A stretch of 64,000 nucleotides of DNA from Bacillota bacterium. Its GTDB lineage: Bacteria; Bacillota; Sulfobacillia; Symbiobacteriales; Symbiobacteriaceae. How positions within the stretch are numbered: position 1 is the stretch's first letter; every line of letters starts with the position of its first letter. Location of the stretch: the NCBI GenBank assembly GCA_023623185.1, contig JAMNXV010000132.1:1-64000 (forward strand). The letters run 5' to 3'. The translations under genes were made by a program, and so were the position numbers. The notes beneath the pieces are model-generated. The model was not told the origin of the DNA. It saw nothing but the letters and a program-made list of their open reading frames with translations, and searched no databases. Positions 41,725 through 50,768 of this stretch are shown one piece after another.

Positions 41725-42777
41725 ATGGCACATATTCGCTTCGACAACGTTGTTAAACGTTTTGGCGATGTGACAGTCATCCCCGGATTCTCCGCCACAG
41801 TCTCCGACGGCGAGTTCCTCACTCTCCTCGGCCCTTCCGGATGCGGCAAGACCACGATGCTGCGCATCCTGGCCGGCTTTGAAAAGGTCACCTCGGGCGA
41901 GGTCTGGCTGGGCGACACCCTGGTCAGCAGCCCGACCGTCCACGTTCCGCCGGAGAAGCGGAATATCGGCATGGTGTTCCAGTCGTATGCCGTGTGGCCG
42001 CACATGAACGTCTTCGATAACGTCGCGTACCCGCTGCGCATCCGCCGGGTGCCCCGGGAGGAGATGCGTGAGCGGGTCATGCGCGCCCTGGAGATCGTCC
42101 ACCTCCAGGGGCTGGAAAAGCGCATGCCCAGCCAGCTTTCCGGCGGTCAGCAGCAGCGCGTCGCCCTCGCCCGCGCGGTGGTGGCGGAGCCGCGAATGCT
42201 GCTCCTGGACGAGCCCCTGTCCAACCTCGACGCGAAGCTGCGCGAGGCCATGCGGTTTGAGCTGAAGGAGATCCAGCGCCGCCTGGGCATCACGGTCGTG
42301 TACGTGACTCACGACCAGGCGGAAGCGATGGCGATGTCCGACCGGATCATCGTCATGAATAAGGGCGTCATCGAGCAGGTGGCGCCGCCGGCCGAGATCT
42401 ACGACCGTCCGAAGAGCCGCTTCGTGGCCGACTTCGTCGGCCTGGTCAACTTCCTCGAAGCGACGGTCGAGAACAGCGACGGCACCATCCGGATCGGCGA
42501 CGACCTGGTGCTGAAGGTGGACCTGCCGGCCGGCGGGAGCCAGCGGGTACTGGCGGCCATCCGCCCGGAACACATCCGGATCGGGCGCGAGGGCAGCGGG
42601 GTGGGCACGGTGAAGGGCACCGTGCTGCGGCGCTACTACCTGGGCGATCAGATCGACTACTTCGTTCAGACGAGCGGGGGCGAGGTCCGGGTGACCGGCA
42701 ACCCCCTCGATGGGATGTTCGCCGAGGGCGAACCGGTGGTGCTCCACATCCAGCATGCCTTTGCATTCCCGCTTTAG
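41725..42777 (+). CDS. ABC importer ATPase, Fe3+/polyamine type
   Basis: A 350-residue ABC ATPase: Walker A GPSGCGKTTMLR, Q-loop FQSYAVWPHM, signature LSGGQQQRVALARA, Walker B LLLDEPLSNLDAKLRE, H-loop THDQAEAMAMSD. The C-terminal TOBE domain (AAIRPEHIRIG, RRYYLGDQIDYFV) is typical of the FbpC/PotA/AfuC group. It starts a three-gene operon with a lipoprotein receptor and a two-domain permease. Confidence 0.92.
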   Translation: MAHIRFDNVVKRFGDVTVIPGFSATVSDGEFLTLLGPSGCGKTTMLRILAGFEKVTSGEVWLGDTLVSSPTVHVPPEKRNIGMVFQSYAVWPHMNVFDNVAYPLRIRRVPREEMRERVMRALEIVHLQGLEKRMPSQLSGGQQQRVALARAVVAEPRMLLLDEPLSNLDAKLREAMRFELKEIQRRLGITVVYVTHDQAEAMAMSDRIIVMNKGVIEQVAPPAEIYDRPKSRFVADFVGLVNFLEATVENSDGTIRIGDDLVLKVDLPAGGSQRVLAAIRPEHIRIGREGSGVGTVKGTVLRRYYLGDQIDYFVQTSGGEVRVTGNPLDGMFAEGEPVVLHIQHAFAFPL

Positions 42778-42811
42778 TCTCACACCCACACTTCTCAAAG
42801 GGGGATCTGTC

Positions 42812-43900
42812 ATGAAACGGATCGCGGTTGTGCTCTCTCTCCTTCTGGCTCTGTCGGTCTTCCTCGCCGGTTGCGGCGGCAGCTCCGACACGGGGAACAA
42901 GGGCGGCACCGATTCCACTCCGGGTGCCACGACGGGTTCCAACACCGACTCCGAGCAGCCCGCCGGTGAGTCGGGTCCGACCGGGTCGCTGATGATCTAC
43001 ACCTCGATCTACCCTGACATCATCAACCTGGTCTCGCCTGAGCTGGAGAAGGCCTTCCCCAACCTGAAGATCGAGTGGTTCCAGGGCGGCACCGAGCAGG
43101 TGACCGCGAAGATGGCCGCCGAGATCCAAGCCGGCAAGATCGGCGCGGATCTGCTGATGGTCGCCGACCCCTCGTACTACATCTTCCTGAAGGGCGAGGA
43201 CCTGCTGCTCCCGCACAAGTCTGAGCACTTCGACGCCGTGGCGGTGGACAAGGACACCGAGGACTACATGTACACCGGCGTCCGCATCTCCAACGTCGTC
43301 ATCGGGTACAACACCGACCTGGTGAAGCCCGAGGATGCCCCCAAGACCTTCCGCGAGCTCACCGACCCCAAGTGGAAGGACCAGGTCGTCATCGTCGACC
43401 CCACGCAGTCCGGCACGGCCCTGAACTCGACCTACGCCCTGTCGCAGAAGTACGGCTGGGAGTACTTCGAGCAGCTGCGTGACAACGGCGCCGTCATCGG
43501 CGGCGGCAACTCCTCCACCGAGACCAAGCTGGTCACCGGCGAGTTCGCCGTGGCGATCATCCTGGAGGAGAACCTGCTGAAGGTGAAGGACCGCGGTGAG
43601 CCCGTCGAGATCGTCTACCCCGAGGACGGCGTGATCATCATCCCGTCGCCCATCGGCATCCTGAAGACCACCCAGAACCCCGAGGCCGCCAAGGCCGTCG
43701 TGGACTGGTGGCTCTCCCCCGAGGGGCAGAAGGCCATCGTGACCGGGTGGATGCACTCGGTGCGCACCGACGTCGAGTCGCCCAAGGGCGCCAAGCCGCT
43801 GGCGGAGTTCGCGCCGACGGCCATGGAGCTTGACTGGCACGACCTTGCGCCGCGCACCGGCGAGATCAAGGACAAGTTCGTGGAGATCATGGGGAACTAG
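42812..43900 (+). CDS. ABC substrate-binding lipoprotein, Fe3+-type family
   Basis: 362 residues from ATG after AAAGGGGGATCTG. Lipoprotein signal with lipobox LAGC (Cys about residue 21), a Ser/Thr/Gly-rich linker (to about 55), then a cluster-D/type II binding fold: LMIYTSIYPDIINLV, EWFQGGTEQVTAKMAAEI, GADLLMVADPSYY, TGVRISNVVIGYNTDL, LTDPKWKDQVVIVDP, VVDWWLSPEGQKAIV. Matches FutA/AfuA-like and aminoethylphosphonate receptors; iron is the commonest ligand for this operon form, but the ligand is not proven. Confidence 0.88.
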   Translation: MKRIAVVLSLLLALSVFLAGCGGSSDTGNKGGTDSTPGATTGSNTDSEQPAGESGPTGSLMIYTSIYPDIINLVSPELEKAFPNLKIEWFQGGTEQVTAKMAAEIQAGKIGADLLMVADPSYYIFLKGEDLLLPHKSEHFDAVAVDKDTEDYMYTGVRISNVVIGYNTDLVKPEDAPKTFRELTDPKWKDQVVIVDPTQSGTALNSTYALSQKYGWEYFEQLRDNGAVIGGGNSSTETKLVTGEFAVAIILEENLLKVKDRGEPVEIVYPEDGVIIIPSPIGILKTTQNPEAAKAVVDWWLSPEGQKAIVTGWMHSVRTDVESPKGAKPLAEFAPTAMELDWHDLAPRTGEIKDKFVEIMGN

Positions 43901-43902
43901 GT

Positions 43903-45576
43903 ATGCGACTGAGGTTTGACACCAAGAGCGTGGCCATCGCCCTCGCGGTGGCCGTGCTCCTTCTCTTTGGCATATTCCCGATCGTCCTGTTGGTCATCAA
44001 CGCCTTCGTCGTGGACGGCCAGTTCAGCGTCAACAACTTCCGCGAGGTCTACGCCAGCAAGTCCAACCTGATGGCCGTCTGGAATACGGTGAAGGCGGCC
44101 GGTCTCACGATGATCATCGGCACGGTCATGTCGTTTCCGCTGGCCTGGCTGGTGGGGCGCACCGACCTGCCCTTCAAGAACGTCTTCCGCACCCTCATCG
44201 TGACGCCGTACATGATCCCGCCCTTCGTCGGGGCCATCGCCTGGGGGTACCTGGCCAATCCGCGGATCGGCTATCTGAACCAGTGGATCCGGGCGCTCTT
44301 CCCGGCCATCGAGCAGGGGCCGATCAACATCTACTCGATGGGCGGCATGGTCTGGGTGCTGGTGCTGTTCTACTTCCCGTTCTCCTTCCTTTCCATCAGC
44401 CGGGCCCTGGAGAAGATGGACCCCTCGCTGGAGGAGGCGGCCCGCATCTCCGGCGCCAGCCCGCTGCGGGTGCTGCGGGACATCACCCTCCCGCTGACGG
44501 CGCCGGCAATCGCGGCGGGCGCCCTGCTGGTCTTCGTCGCCGTGGCCTCGGCTTTCGGCGTGCCGTCGATCATCGGCGGCCAGGCCCGGCTCCAGGTGGT
44601 GACCACGCGCATCATCAGCTACGTGTACGTGGGCACGCCCGAGGCCATGCACGAGGCGACGGCCCTGGCGGTGGTGCTGCTGGCCCTCTCGGTGGTCGTG
44701 CTCTGGTTCTCCAACTGGTACTTGGCGAAGCGGGAGTACTTCACCCTTGCCGGCAAGTCGACCCGCCCCACGCTGGTGGAGCTGGGCCGCTGGAAGTGGC
44801 CGATGGTGGTCCTGTTCACCCTCATCTGCATCGTCTTCGCCGTCCTGCCCGTCATGGCGCTGGTGATGACCAGCCTGGTGAAGACCATGGGGCGCGGGTT
44901 CGCCTTCAACAACCTGTCGCTGGACGTGTGGAAGTCGGTGCTGCAGGACGCCGTCACCTGGCGCACCTTGCGGACCTCGCTGTACGCCTCGGTGCTCGCG
45001 GCCACGGGCGGCACCCTGGTGGGTCTGCTCATCGCCTACCTGAAGGTGAAGACCCAGATCCGCTTCCGCACGATTCCCGACTTCCTGGCCACCTTCACCA
45101 ACGCCACCCCGGGCATCGTGCTCGCCCTCGGCCTGATCATCGCCTTCTCGGGCAAGTACGGCCTGAACCTCTACGGCACGTTCTGGATCCTGGTGGTCGC
45201 GTACTTCGTGCGCCACCTCTCCTACGCCGTACGGCAGGCCGCCGCCGCCCTGGAGCAGGTGCACCCCTCGCTGGAGGAGGCGGCGCTCTCCAGCGGCGCC
45301 GGCTGGGCCCGGGTGTTCAAGGACGTCACGATCCCGCTGATCGGCCCGTCGCTCGTCGGCGGCTGGTTCCTGGTGTTCATGCCGTCGTTCTACGAGCTGA
45401 CGATGTCGGTCATGCTGTACAGCAGCCGCGCGACGCCGGTGGGCTACCACCTGTACCACCTGAACTCCTACGCCTCGCCGCAGTCCGCCGCCGTGCTGTC
45501 TGTGCTGATCCTGATCCTTGTCCTGATCGGAAACCTGCTCATGCGCTGGGCCAGCCGGGGCAAGGTGAGTCTGTAA
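43903..45576 (+). CDS. ABC importer permease, fused two-domain FbpB type
   Basis: A 557-residue permease with about 12 membrane segments and two copies of the EAA loop: EEAARISGASPLRVLRDITL (about residue 180) and EEAALSSGAGWARVFKDVTI (about 460). This duplicated form is usual for Fe3+ (FbpB/AfuB) importers. Begins two bases after the receptor stop; a terminator follows directly. Confidence 0.92.
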   Translation: MRLRFDTKSVAIALAVAVLLLFGIFPIVLLVINAFVVDGQFSVNNFREVYASKSNLMAVWNTVKAAGLTMIIGTVMSFPLAWLVGRTDLPFKNVFRTLIVTPYMIPPFVGAIAWGYLANPRIGYLNQWIRALFPAIEQGPINIYSMGGMVWVLVLFYFPFSFLSISRALEKMDPSLEEAARISGASPLRVLRDITLPLTAPAIAAGALLVFVAVASAFGVPSIIGGQARLQVVTTRIISYVYVGTPEAMHEATALAVVLLALSVVVLWFSNWYLAKREYFTLAGKSTRPTLVELGRWKWPMVVLFTLICIVFAVLPVMALVMTSLVKTMGRGFAFNNLSLDVWKSVLQDAVTWRTLRTSLYASVLAATGGTLVGLLIAYLKVKTQIRFRTIPDFLATFTNATPGIVLALGLIIAFSGKYGLNLYGTFWILVVAYFVRHLSYAVRQAAAALEQVHPSLEEAALSSGAGWARVFKDVTIPLIGPSLVGGWFLVFMPSFYELTMSVMLYSSRATPVGYHLYHLNSYASPQSAAVLSVLILILVLIGNLLMRWASRGKVSL

Positions 45577-45580
45577 GCAG

Positions 45581-45605
45581 GAGGCACCCGAGAGGGTGCC
45601 TCTTC
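45581..45605 (+). terminator. Terminator of the iron-type ABC operon
   Basis: GAGGCACCC, loop GAGA, GGGTGCCTC, then TTC. Four bases past the permease stop. Confidence 0.8.
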
Positions 45606-45740
45606 TGCACACCGCACGGCGGCACGCGCTCGCTGCCGGCGCAGGGCAGACTAGCGGAATGACGGGCAGGCAGCAGGGGATCGCAGCCCCGGCGCTGTAG
45701 TACCCATACTGGTGAAGGCAGGGGAAGGAGGCCTGAGCAG

Positions 45741-46937
45741 ATGTTGAGCAGGGAGCAGGTGTGGGAACTGGCCCGGTCGGTCCACGCCTACGGCATTGAG
45801 GTTCGGCGGCACATTCACCGTTACCCGGAGCTCTCGTTCGAGGAGCACGAGACGCACAAGTACCTGGCGGCGGAACTGCAGAAACTCGGGCACTCGTTCC
45901 GGTCGCATCTGGGCGGCGGAACGGGGCTGCACGTGGTCATCGAGGGCAAGCAGCCGGGGCCCGTTGTGGCCCTGCGCGCGGACATCGACGCGCTGCCCAT
46001 TCAGGAGGAGACCGGCCTGCCGTTTGCGTCTGAGCGGCCCGGCATCATGCACGCCTGCGGGCACGACGTCCACACCGCGGTCCTGCTGGCCACGGCAAAG
46101 GCCCTGCAGTCGATCAAGGATGACCTGCCCGGCACGGTGGTGCTCATCTTTCAGCCGGGGGAGGAGAGGAACCCCGGGGGCGCCTCGCTGATGATCCGCG
46201 ACGGCGTGCTCGACCGGCCGAAGGTCGACGCCATCTTCGGCCTGCATGTGGACCCCTACCTGCAGGTCGGGCGCATGGCGTTCGCGCCGGGGCCGGTGAT
46301 GGCCGCGCCGGACGAGCTGCGGGTGACGGTGACCGGGCGGGGCGGGCACGGCGCCTGGCCCCACCGCACGGTGGACCCCATCGTCACCGCCGCCCAGGTC
46401 ATCACCTCGCTCCAGCAGATCGTCGCCCGCAACGTCGACCCGATCCGGCCGGCCGTGCTGACCGTCGGCCTGATTCAGGGGGGCACCGCCCACAACGTCA
46501 TCCCGGACGAGGTGAGCTTCGTCGGCACCGTGCGGACGATGCACGAAGAGGTGCGCCGCCTGATGCCGGAGCGGATCGAGACGGTCATCCGGGGGGTGTG
46601 CGCTGCCGCCGGGGCGACGTACCGCATGGAGTATGAGCATGGCTACCCGGTGCTGGTCAACGACCCGGAGGCCACCGAGATCGGCCGCCGTGCGGCGATC
46701 GCCGTGCTGGGCGAGGAGAATGTCGGGGCGATGGAGCCCTCGATGGGCGGCGAGGACTTTGCCTACTACCTGGAGCGCGTTCCGGGCACCTTCGCCAGGC
46801 TCGGGGTCCGGTCGCCCGACAACCTCGCGCCCCACGGGCTGCACACCTCCCGCCTGATGATCGACGAGTCGTCCATTGCGGTTGGTGTGGCGTATTATAT
46901 ACAGGTAGTACAGAGTTTCCTGACGGGAGACCGATAG
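45741..46937 (+). CDS. M20-family amidohydrolase
   Basis: A 398-residue di-zinc hydrolase of the N-acyl-amino-acid amidohydrolase/hippurate hydrolase type. Motifs: HIHRYPELSFEEHET, ALRADIDALPIQEETGLPF, MHACGHDVHTAVLLATAK (metal ligands), FQPGEERNPGGAS, the dimerisation domain GRGGHGAWPHRTVDPI, and PSMGGEDFAYYLERVPG. Likely frees an amino acid from an N-acyl or peptide conjugate. ATG after GGAAGGAGG. Eleven bases before nadE. Confidence 0.92.
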   Translation: MLSREQVWELARSVHAYGIEVRRHIHRYPELSFEEHETHKYLAAELQKLGHSFRSHLGGGTGLHVVIEGKQPGPVVALRADIDALPIQEETGLPFASERPGIMHACGHDVHTAVLLATAKALQSIKDDLPGTVVLIFQPGEERNPGGASLMIRDGVLDRPKVDAIFGLHVDPYLQVGRMAFAPGPVMAAPDELRVTVTGRGGHGAWPHRTVDPIVTAAQVITSLQQIVARNVDPIRPAVLTVGLIQGGTAHNVIPDEVSFVGTVRTMHEEVRRLMPERIETVIRGVCAAAGATYRMEYEHGYPVLVNDPEATEIGRRAAIAVLGEENVGAMEPSMGGEDFAYYLERVPGTFARLGVRSPDNLAPHGLHTSRLMIDESSIAVGVAYYIQVVQSFLTGDR

Positions 46938-46948
46938 GGGGACGCAGC

Positions 46949-47875
46949 ATGACGCAGCAGCACCGCGCGGCCTCGCTGGCCGAGCGAGCGGCCCGGGAGC
47001 GGGAGTACATGGCCCGCGCCGGCATCAGGACGTTGATCAACAGTATCTCCGGCGGCGTCGACTCCTCCGCGGTGGCCGCGATCAGCAAGCAGGCGGCGCC
47101 GGGGGGCACGCTGGGCCTGATCCTGCCCTGCTCCACCGAGGAGGAGCTTCAGGGGGAGCGGGGGCAGGACGTCGCGGATGCCGAGCGGGTGGCCCGGCAC
47201 CTGGGCATCCCCGCGGTGACGATCGACCTGAGCGACCTCTGGCAGCAGGCGGTGGCGCTCTTCTCGGAAGCGGCCCGGGAACTCTCTGACCGGGCGGGCA
47301 TCCCGCTGGAGGAGGAGCGGCTGCAGTGGGCTGTTCACAACCTGAAGCCCACCCTGCGCATCATGGCGGCCGGCTTCTTCGCCGATGCGTTCCGCGGCCT
47401 CATGATGGGCACCAGCAACGGCGTAGAGTACTTCCTCGGCTACTTCTCCATCCGGGGCGACGCCATGGCCGACCGGCAGTCGATCCGGGACTGCACCAAG
47501 GCGGAGGTCCGGGCGCTTGCCGCCGAGGCCGGGCTCCCGGATGACCTGGTCCACCGGGTGCCGACCGCCGGGCTCTGGCCGGGGCAGACCGACGAGAACG
47601 AGCTGGGGTTTGGCTACGCCGACGCCGATCGCTTTCTGGTCTGGCTCCTGGAGCGCCACCTGGCCGCCCCCTGCCTGAGCACCACCCTGACGGTGCGAGA
47701 GGAGGCGGTGGAGGCCATCCTGGCGGATCCGGACCTGCCCGTGGCCGCTGACGTGGCGCGGCGCATCATCGACCAGAACCGCCGGACGGAGTACAAGCGG
47801 CGGCCCGGCGACCTGGAGGCGCTCCTGCAGATGCGCGGGCTGGCGCCCAGCCGGGCGCCCGGGCAGGAGAGTTGA
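46949..47875 (+). CDS. nadE: NAD+ synthetase (NadE)
   Basis: A 308-residue ATP-pyrophosphatase of the NAD synthase family. PP-loop SISGGVDSSAVAAISK (about residue 35), GTSNGVEYFLGYFSIRGDAM (about 155), the KAEVRALAAEAGLPDDLV and PTAGLWPGQTDENELGFGY (about 215) motifs. Converts deamido-NAD to NAD+. No glutaminase domain, so ammonia-dependent or fed by another protein. Between an M20 amidohydrolase and two JAMM genes, all within 15 bases or so of each other except the last. Confidence 0.9.
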   Translation: MTQQHRAASLAERAAREREYMARAGIRTLINSISGGVDSSAVAAISKQAAPGGTLGLILPCSTEEELQGERGQDVADAERVARHLGIPAVTIDLSDLWQQAVALFSEAARELSDRAGIPLEEERLQWAVHNLKPTLRIMAAGFFADAFRGLMMGTSNGVEYFLGYFSIRGDAMADRQSIRDCTKAEVRALAAEAGLPDDLVHRVPTAGLWPGQTDENELGFGYADADRFLVWLLERHLAAPCLSTTLTVREEAVEAILADPDLPVAADVARRIIDQNRRTEYKRRPGDLEALLQMRGLAPSRAPGQES

Positions 47876-47888
47876 AGGAGGCGGACCT

Positions 47889-48398
47889 GTGCTCTGGTGG
47901 AGGCGGAACCGGCAGACGGCGCAGCCTCCGGCCGCGCCGCAGCGCCGGATTCTCATCCCGGAAAACATCTATCGCCGCATGATCAACCACTGCTATGAGG
48001 AGCGCCCGCTGGAGGCCTGCGGCCTTCTGGTGGGCGCCGCCGGCCACGTTTCGGCCGGCTACGCCACGGACAACCAGGCGCGCAGTCCAGTCCTGTACCG
48101 GGTGGACGACTACCAGCTTCTGGCCACGGCCGAGGAGGCCGAACGGCGGGGCCAGGAGATCGCGGCGATCTACCATTCCCACGTGACCAGCGACCCGGTT
48201 CCCTCGCAGACCGATATCGCCCAGGCCACCTGGCCCGAAGCCTTCTACATCATCGTGTCGCTGAAGGGCCGGCGGCCCCGGGTGCGCGCCTGGCGCATCG
48301 TGGACGGGCAGGTGTCGGAGCACCGCATCGTCGTCGTCCGCCACTACGACGGCGAGTGGTACGATCTGCGCCAGGCGGTGCGCTCGGCAGGCGGCTGA
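47889..48398 (+). CDS. JAMM/Mov34 metalloprotease 1
   Basis: A 169-residue protein with GTG start after GGAGGCGGACC. The JAMM fold: ERPLEACGLLVGAAGHV (catalytic Glu), then IAAIYHSHVTSDPVPSQTD, giving H-x-H-x7-S-x2-D, the complete zinc site. Bacterial relatives (Mec+, RadC-like JAB) cleave cysteine or other groups from the C-terminus of ubiquitin-like sulfur carriers. Follows nadE by 13 bases. Its N-terminal 25 residues are basic and Pro/Gln-rich. Confidence 0.9.
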   Translation: MLWWRRNRQTAQPPAAPQRRILIPENIYRRMINHCYEERPLEACGLLVGAAGHVSAGYATDNQARSPVLYRVDDYQLLATAEEAERRGQEIAAIYHSHVTSDPVPSQTDIAQATWPEAFYIIVSLKGRRPRVRAWRIVDGQVSEHRIVVVRHYDGEWYDLRQAVRSAGG

Positions 48399-48480
48399 GC
48401 GGCACGGGGCCCGGGGGCGGCGGAGCGGCCGCCCGAGCGCACCGGCTGCGGACGTTCGGAGACGTGCGGCGAGGGAGGGG

Positions 48481-48939
48481 ATGGCGATTTCGGAACGCAG
48501 GCTGATCATCGGGCGGCGGCTGCTGCAGCGGGTGCTGGAGCACTGCCTGGAGGAGAAGCCGCTGGAGGCCTGTGGCATCCTGGCAGGGCGGGAGGGCGTC
48601 GTCACCTCCGTCTTCGCCACCGACAACGCGAGGCGGAGCCCCGTCTTCTACGAGGTGGATCCCGAACAGCAGGAGGAGGCCCTGCGGCAGATCGCAGAGC
48701 GGGGCGAGGAACTCCTGGGCATCTACCACTCCCACCCCAGGGCGCCGGCGGTGCCGTCCCAGAACGACATCGAGCAGGCCGTACATTACCCCGACGCGGT
48801 CCGGCTGATCATCTCGCTGAACGGGCCGACGGACGTCGGGGCGTTCCTCATCGCGAGCGGGCAGGCAGTGAAGGTGCCTCTCCAGATCATGGAGGGGCTG
48901 GAGGGCCAGTTCCACGACCTGCGCGTGTGGCGCGGGTGA
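48481..48939 (+). CDS. JAMM/Mov34 metalloprotease 2
   Basis: 152 residues, paralogous to the preceding gene. EEKPLEACGILAGREGVV and LGIYHSHPRAPAVPSQNDIE preserve the catalytic Glu and the H-x-H-P-x6-S-x2-D zinc site in the commoner HSHP form. ATG after GAGGGAGGGG. The two copies differ in length and surface residues, so substrates may differ. The 82-base gap before it has no other feature. A terminator follows. Confidence 0.9.
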   Translation: MAISERRLIIGRRLLQRVLEHCLEEKPLEACGILAGREGVVTSVFATDNARRSPVFYEVDPEQQEEALRQIAERGEELLGIYHSHPRAPAVPSQNDIEQAVHYPDAVRLIISLNGPTDVGAFLIASGQAVKVPLQIMEGLEGQFHDLRVWRG

Positions 48940-48953
48940 AACGTGCGCGGCAG

Positions 48954-48977
48954 GGGCCGGAGATTCTCCGGCCCTTT
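48954..48977 (+). terminator. Terminator of the nadE-JAMM operon
   Basis: GGGCCGGA, loop GATTC, TCCGGCCC, then TTT. Confidence 0.75.
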
Positions 48978-49072
48978 GTCATGCCTCCTGGGAGGCGATT
49001 TGTCGTGCCCTTCGGGAAGCGATGACGCCCCTGCATCGTTACATAGGTGAAGGCTCGACAGGGGGTGATGCC

Positions 49073-49684
49073 GTGGAGTCCGCAAGCGCAGCCGGAGGTC
49101 CGGTGCGTGTGGGCAGCCGCAGTGCGGACAGTTGCACGGGCAGCCGCACCGTGAAGGACCGTACGCGCGACGAGGCGGTGGAGGTGTGGATCGACCTGCA
49201 CGGCGAGGCCGTGCTCCGCCTGGCCTATGCCAGTCTGCTGAACCGGGCGCAGGCGGAGGATGTGTTTCAGGAGGTCTTCATCAAGGCCTACCGCCACGCC
49301 GACCGATTGCAAGATCCCGACCGGGTGCGGCCGTGGCTCCTGCAGGTGGCGATGAACGCCTGCCGTGACCTCCGACGCTCTTGGTGGTCGCGGCGGATCC
49401 GGGATGGGGCCGAACTGGACGGGATGACCACGGCAGGGCAGGGGCCGGAGGCCGACCCCGCCGCCGCGGCCGTCCGGGCGGACGTGAACGAGGCTCTGGC
49501 CAGGGCCGTCCGCACCTTGCCCGACGGTTTCCGCGAGACCGTGGTGCTCCACTACTTCGAGGGGCTTGCCGCGCCGGAGATCGCCCGCATCACCGGGGTG
49601 AGGGTGGGAACGGTGCACAGCCGGCTGCACAGGGCCCGGCAGCTCCTGCGTCAGCAACTGGAAGCATGGGGGGTTGAGCCGTGA
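49073..49684 (+). CDS. ECF-type RNA polymerase sigma factor
   Basis: GTG start preferred for AGGGGGTGA just upstream (an ATG at 49022 lacks an RBS); 203 residues. Region 2: WIDLHGEAVLRLAYASLLNR, AEDVFQEVFIKAYRHADRL; region 4: LPDGFRETVVLHYFEGLAAP, EIARITGVRVGTVHSRLHRA. Sigma-70 family group 4. Its stop overlaps the GTG of a membrane protein that is probably its anti-sigma factor. The signal is unknown. Confidence 0.9.
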   Translation: MESASAAGGPVRVGSRSADSCTGSRTVKDRTRDEAVEVWIDLHGEAVLRLAYASLLNRAQAEDVFQEVFIKAYRHADRLQDPDRVRPWLLQVAMNACRDLRRSWWSRRIRDGAELDGMTTAGQGPEADPAAAAVRADVNEALARAVRTLPDGFRETVVLHYFEGLAAPEIARITGVRVGTVHSRLHRARQLLRQQLEAWGVEP

Positions 49685-50556
49685 GCGAGGCGAAGTGGTC
49701 GGATTCGAGGGTTGACCGCTGCTTGCGTTCGCTGTCCTTTGACGAGGCGCTGCCCGGCGCGCCGACCGTGTCCCCTGACCTGCGGGCGCGCACCCGGGCC
49801 GCGTGGCAGACCCGGCGCGCCTCTGTGCGGCGTAAGGCCGCCCTGTGGAAGGGTGCAGTCGTCGTGGCCGCGGCCATCTGCCTGCTGCTCGTGACCAACA
49901 GCCACTCCACTATGGCCGACGTGGCCGAGCTGATCCTGGGCATCCCCGTCAGGGTGCTGAACATGAGCCGGGAGGAATGGCTGCGCCAGGGGTTCAGCAA
50001 CTGGCTGGCCAAGGGGCCGGACACCGCATTCCTCTCGCCTGAGGAGACCGCCGAGATCGCGCCCTTCCCGATCCGCACCCCGGCGTGGCTCCCCGAGGGC
50101 TTCGCGGTGATTCACGAACCGACCGGGGCCTATTCCTGGGGACACTACCCGGACGAGGGCTGGAAGGTGGTGGAGGATGACCGGTTCTTTTTCGTCACCC
50201 AGTCCTTCCAGTCGGAGGACGGCCGGCAGATCGGCATCATTCAATCGATCTACTGGAAGACCCAGGCAGTCGACCTGCCCCCCGATACAGAGATCCTCGA
50301 AGTGGCCGGCCACCCGGCGTTCCTGCGGCGGGACGTTCCGTATGCGCGTGCGGACGAGGAGAACGAGTTGCGGTCGAAGTCTGGTCTGCTGCCGGAGATC
50401 GTTGGGTACAGGAACGAGCTTGAGCTGTGGGTTTCAGAGGCTGACGGGCAGATCACCCAGATCCATATCTCGGGCGACGTGAGCCCGGAGGTCCTGGTGG
50501 GGATCGCGGAGTCGTTGTTTGAGGAAGGGGGCGGGGAGGCGTCCCCGGCGCCCTAG
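49681..50556 (+). CDS. Putative membrane anti-sigma factor
   Basis: A 291-residue protein, GTG start overlapping the sigma gene (GTGA). The cytosolic N-terminus (about 1-58) is charged (WQTRRASVRRKAALW), one transmembrane segment follows (GAVVVAAAICLLLVT), and an extracytoplasmic domain of about 215 residues ends with ADGQITQIHISGDVSPEVLV, which resembles the DUF4367-type domain of such regulators. No Zn-binding anti-sigma motif (H-x3-C-x2-C) is present. Role inferred from coupling and topology. Confidence 0.65.
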   Translation: MSEAKWSDSRVDRCLRSLSFDEALPGAPTVSPDLRARTRAAWQTRRASVRRKAALWKGAVVVAAAICLLLVTNSHSTMADVAELILGIPVRVLNMSREEWLRQGFSNWLAKGPDTAFLSPEETAEIAPFPIRTPAWLPEGFAVIHEPTGAYSWGHYPDEGWKVVEDDRFFFVTQSFQSEDGRQIGIIQSIYWKTQAVDLPPDTEILEVAGHPAFLRRDVPYARADEENELRSKSGLLPEIVGYRNELELWVSEADGQITQIHISGDVSPEVLVGIAESLFEEGGGEASPAP

Positions 50557-50640
50557 CGGAGGCGACCGGACACGGCGCTCCTTGTGCGAGCCGGCGGCGC
50601 ATGGCCCCCGGTCACCCGCAGGAAGCGAATAGCCGACGTG

Positions 50641-50671
50641 AACCCCGTGGGCGGCCTGCGCCCACGGGGTT
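50641..50671 (+). terminator. Terminator of the sigma/anti-sigma pair
   Basis: Perfect 12-bp arms AACCCCGTGGGC and GCCCACGGGGTT, loop GGCCTGC. No T run. The same arms recur in the hairpin at 51230-51268. Confidence 0.6.
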
Positions 50672-50768
50672 CGTCGTTAGGTCGTCGCTGACGTTGTTGC
50701 TCAGGGTGGGCGTCGGGATCCCTGTACTCCTACGGCGCCGTGACTGGGTCTGAGCGCTGGCCGTGGAT

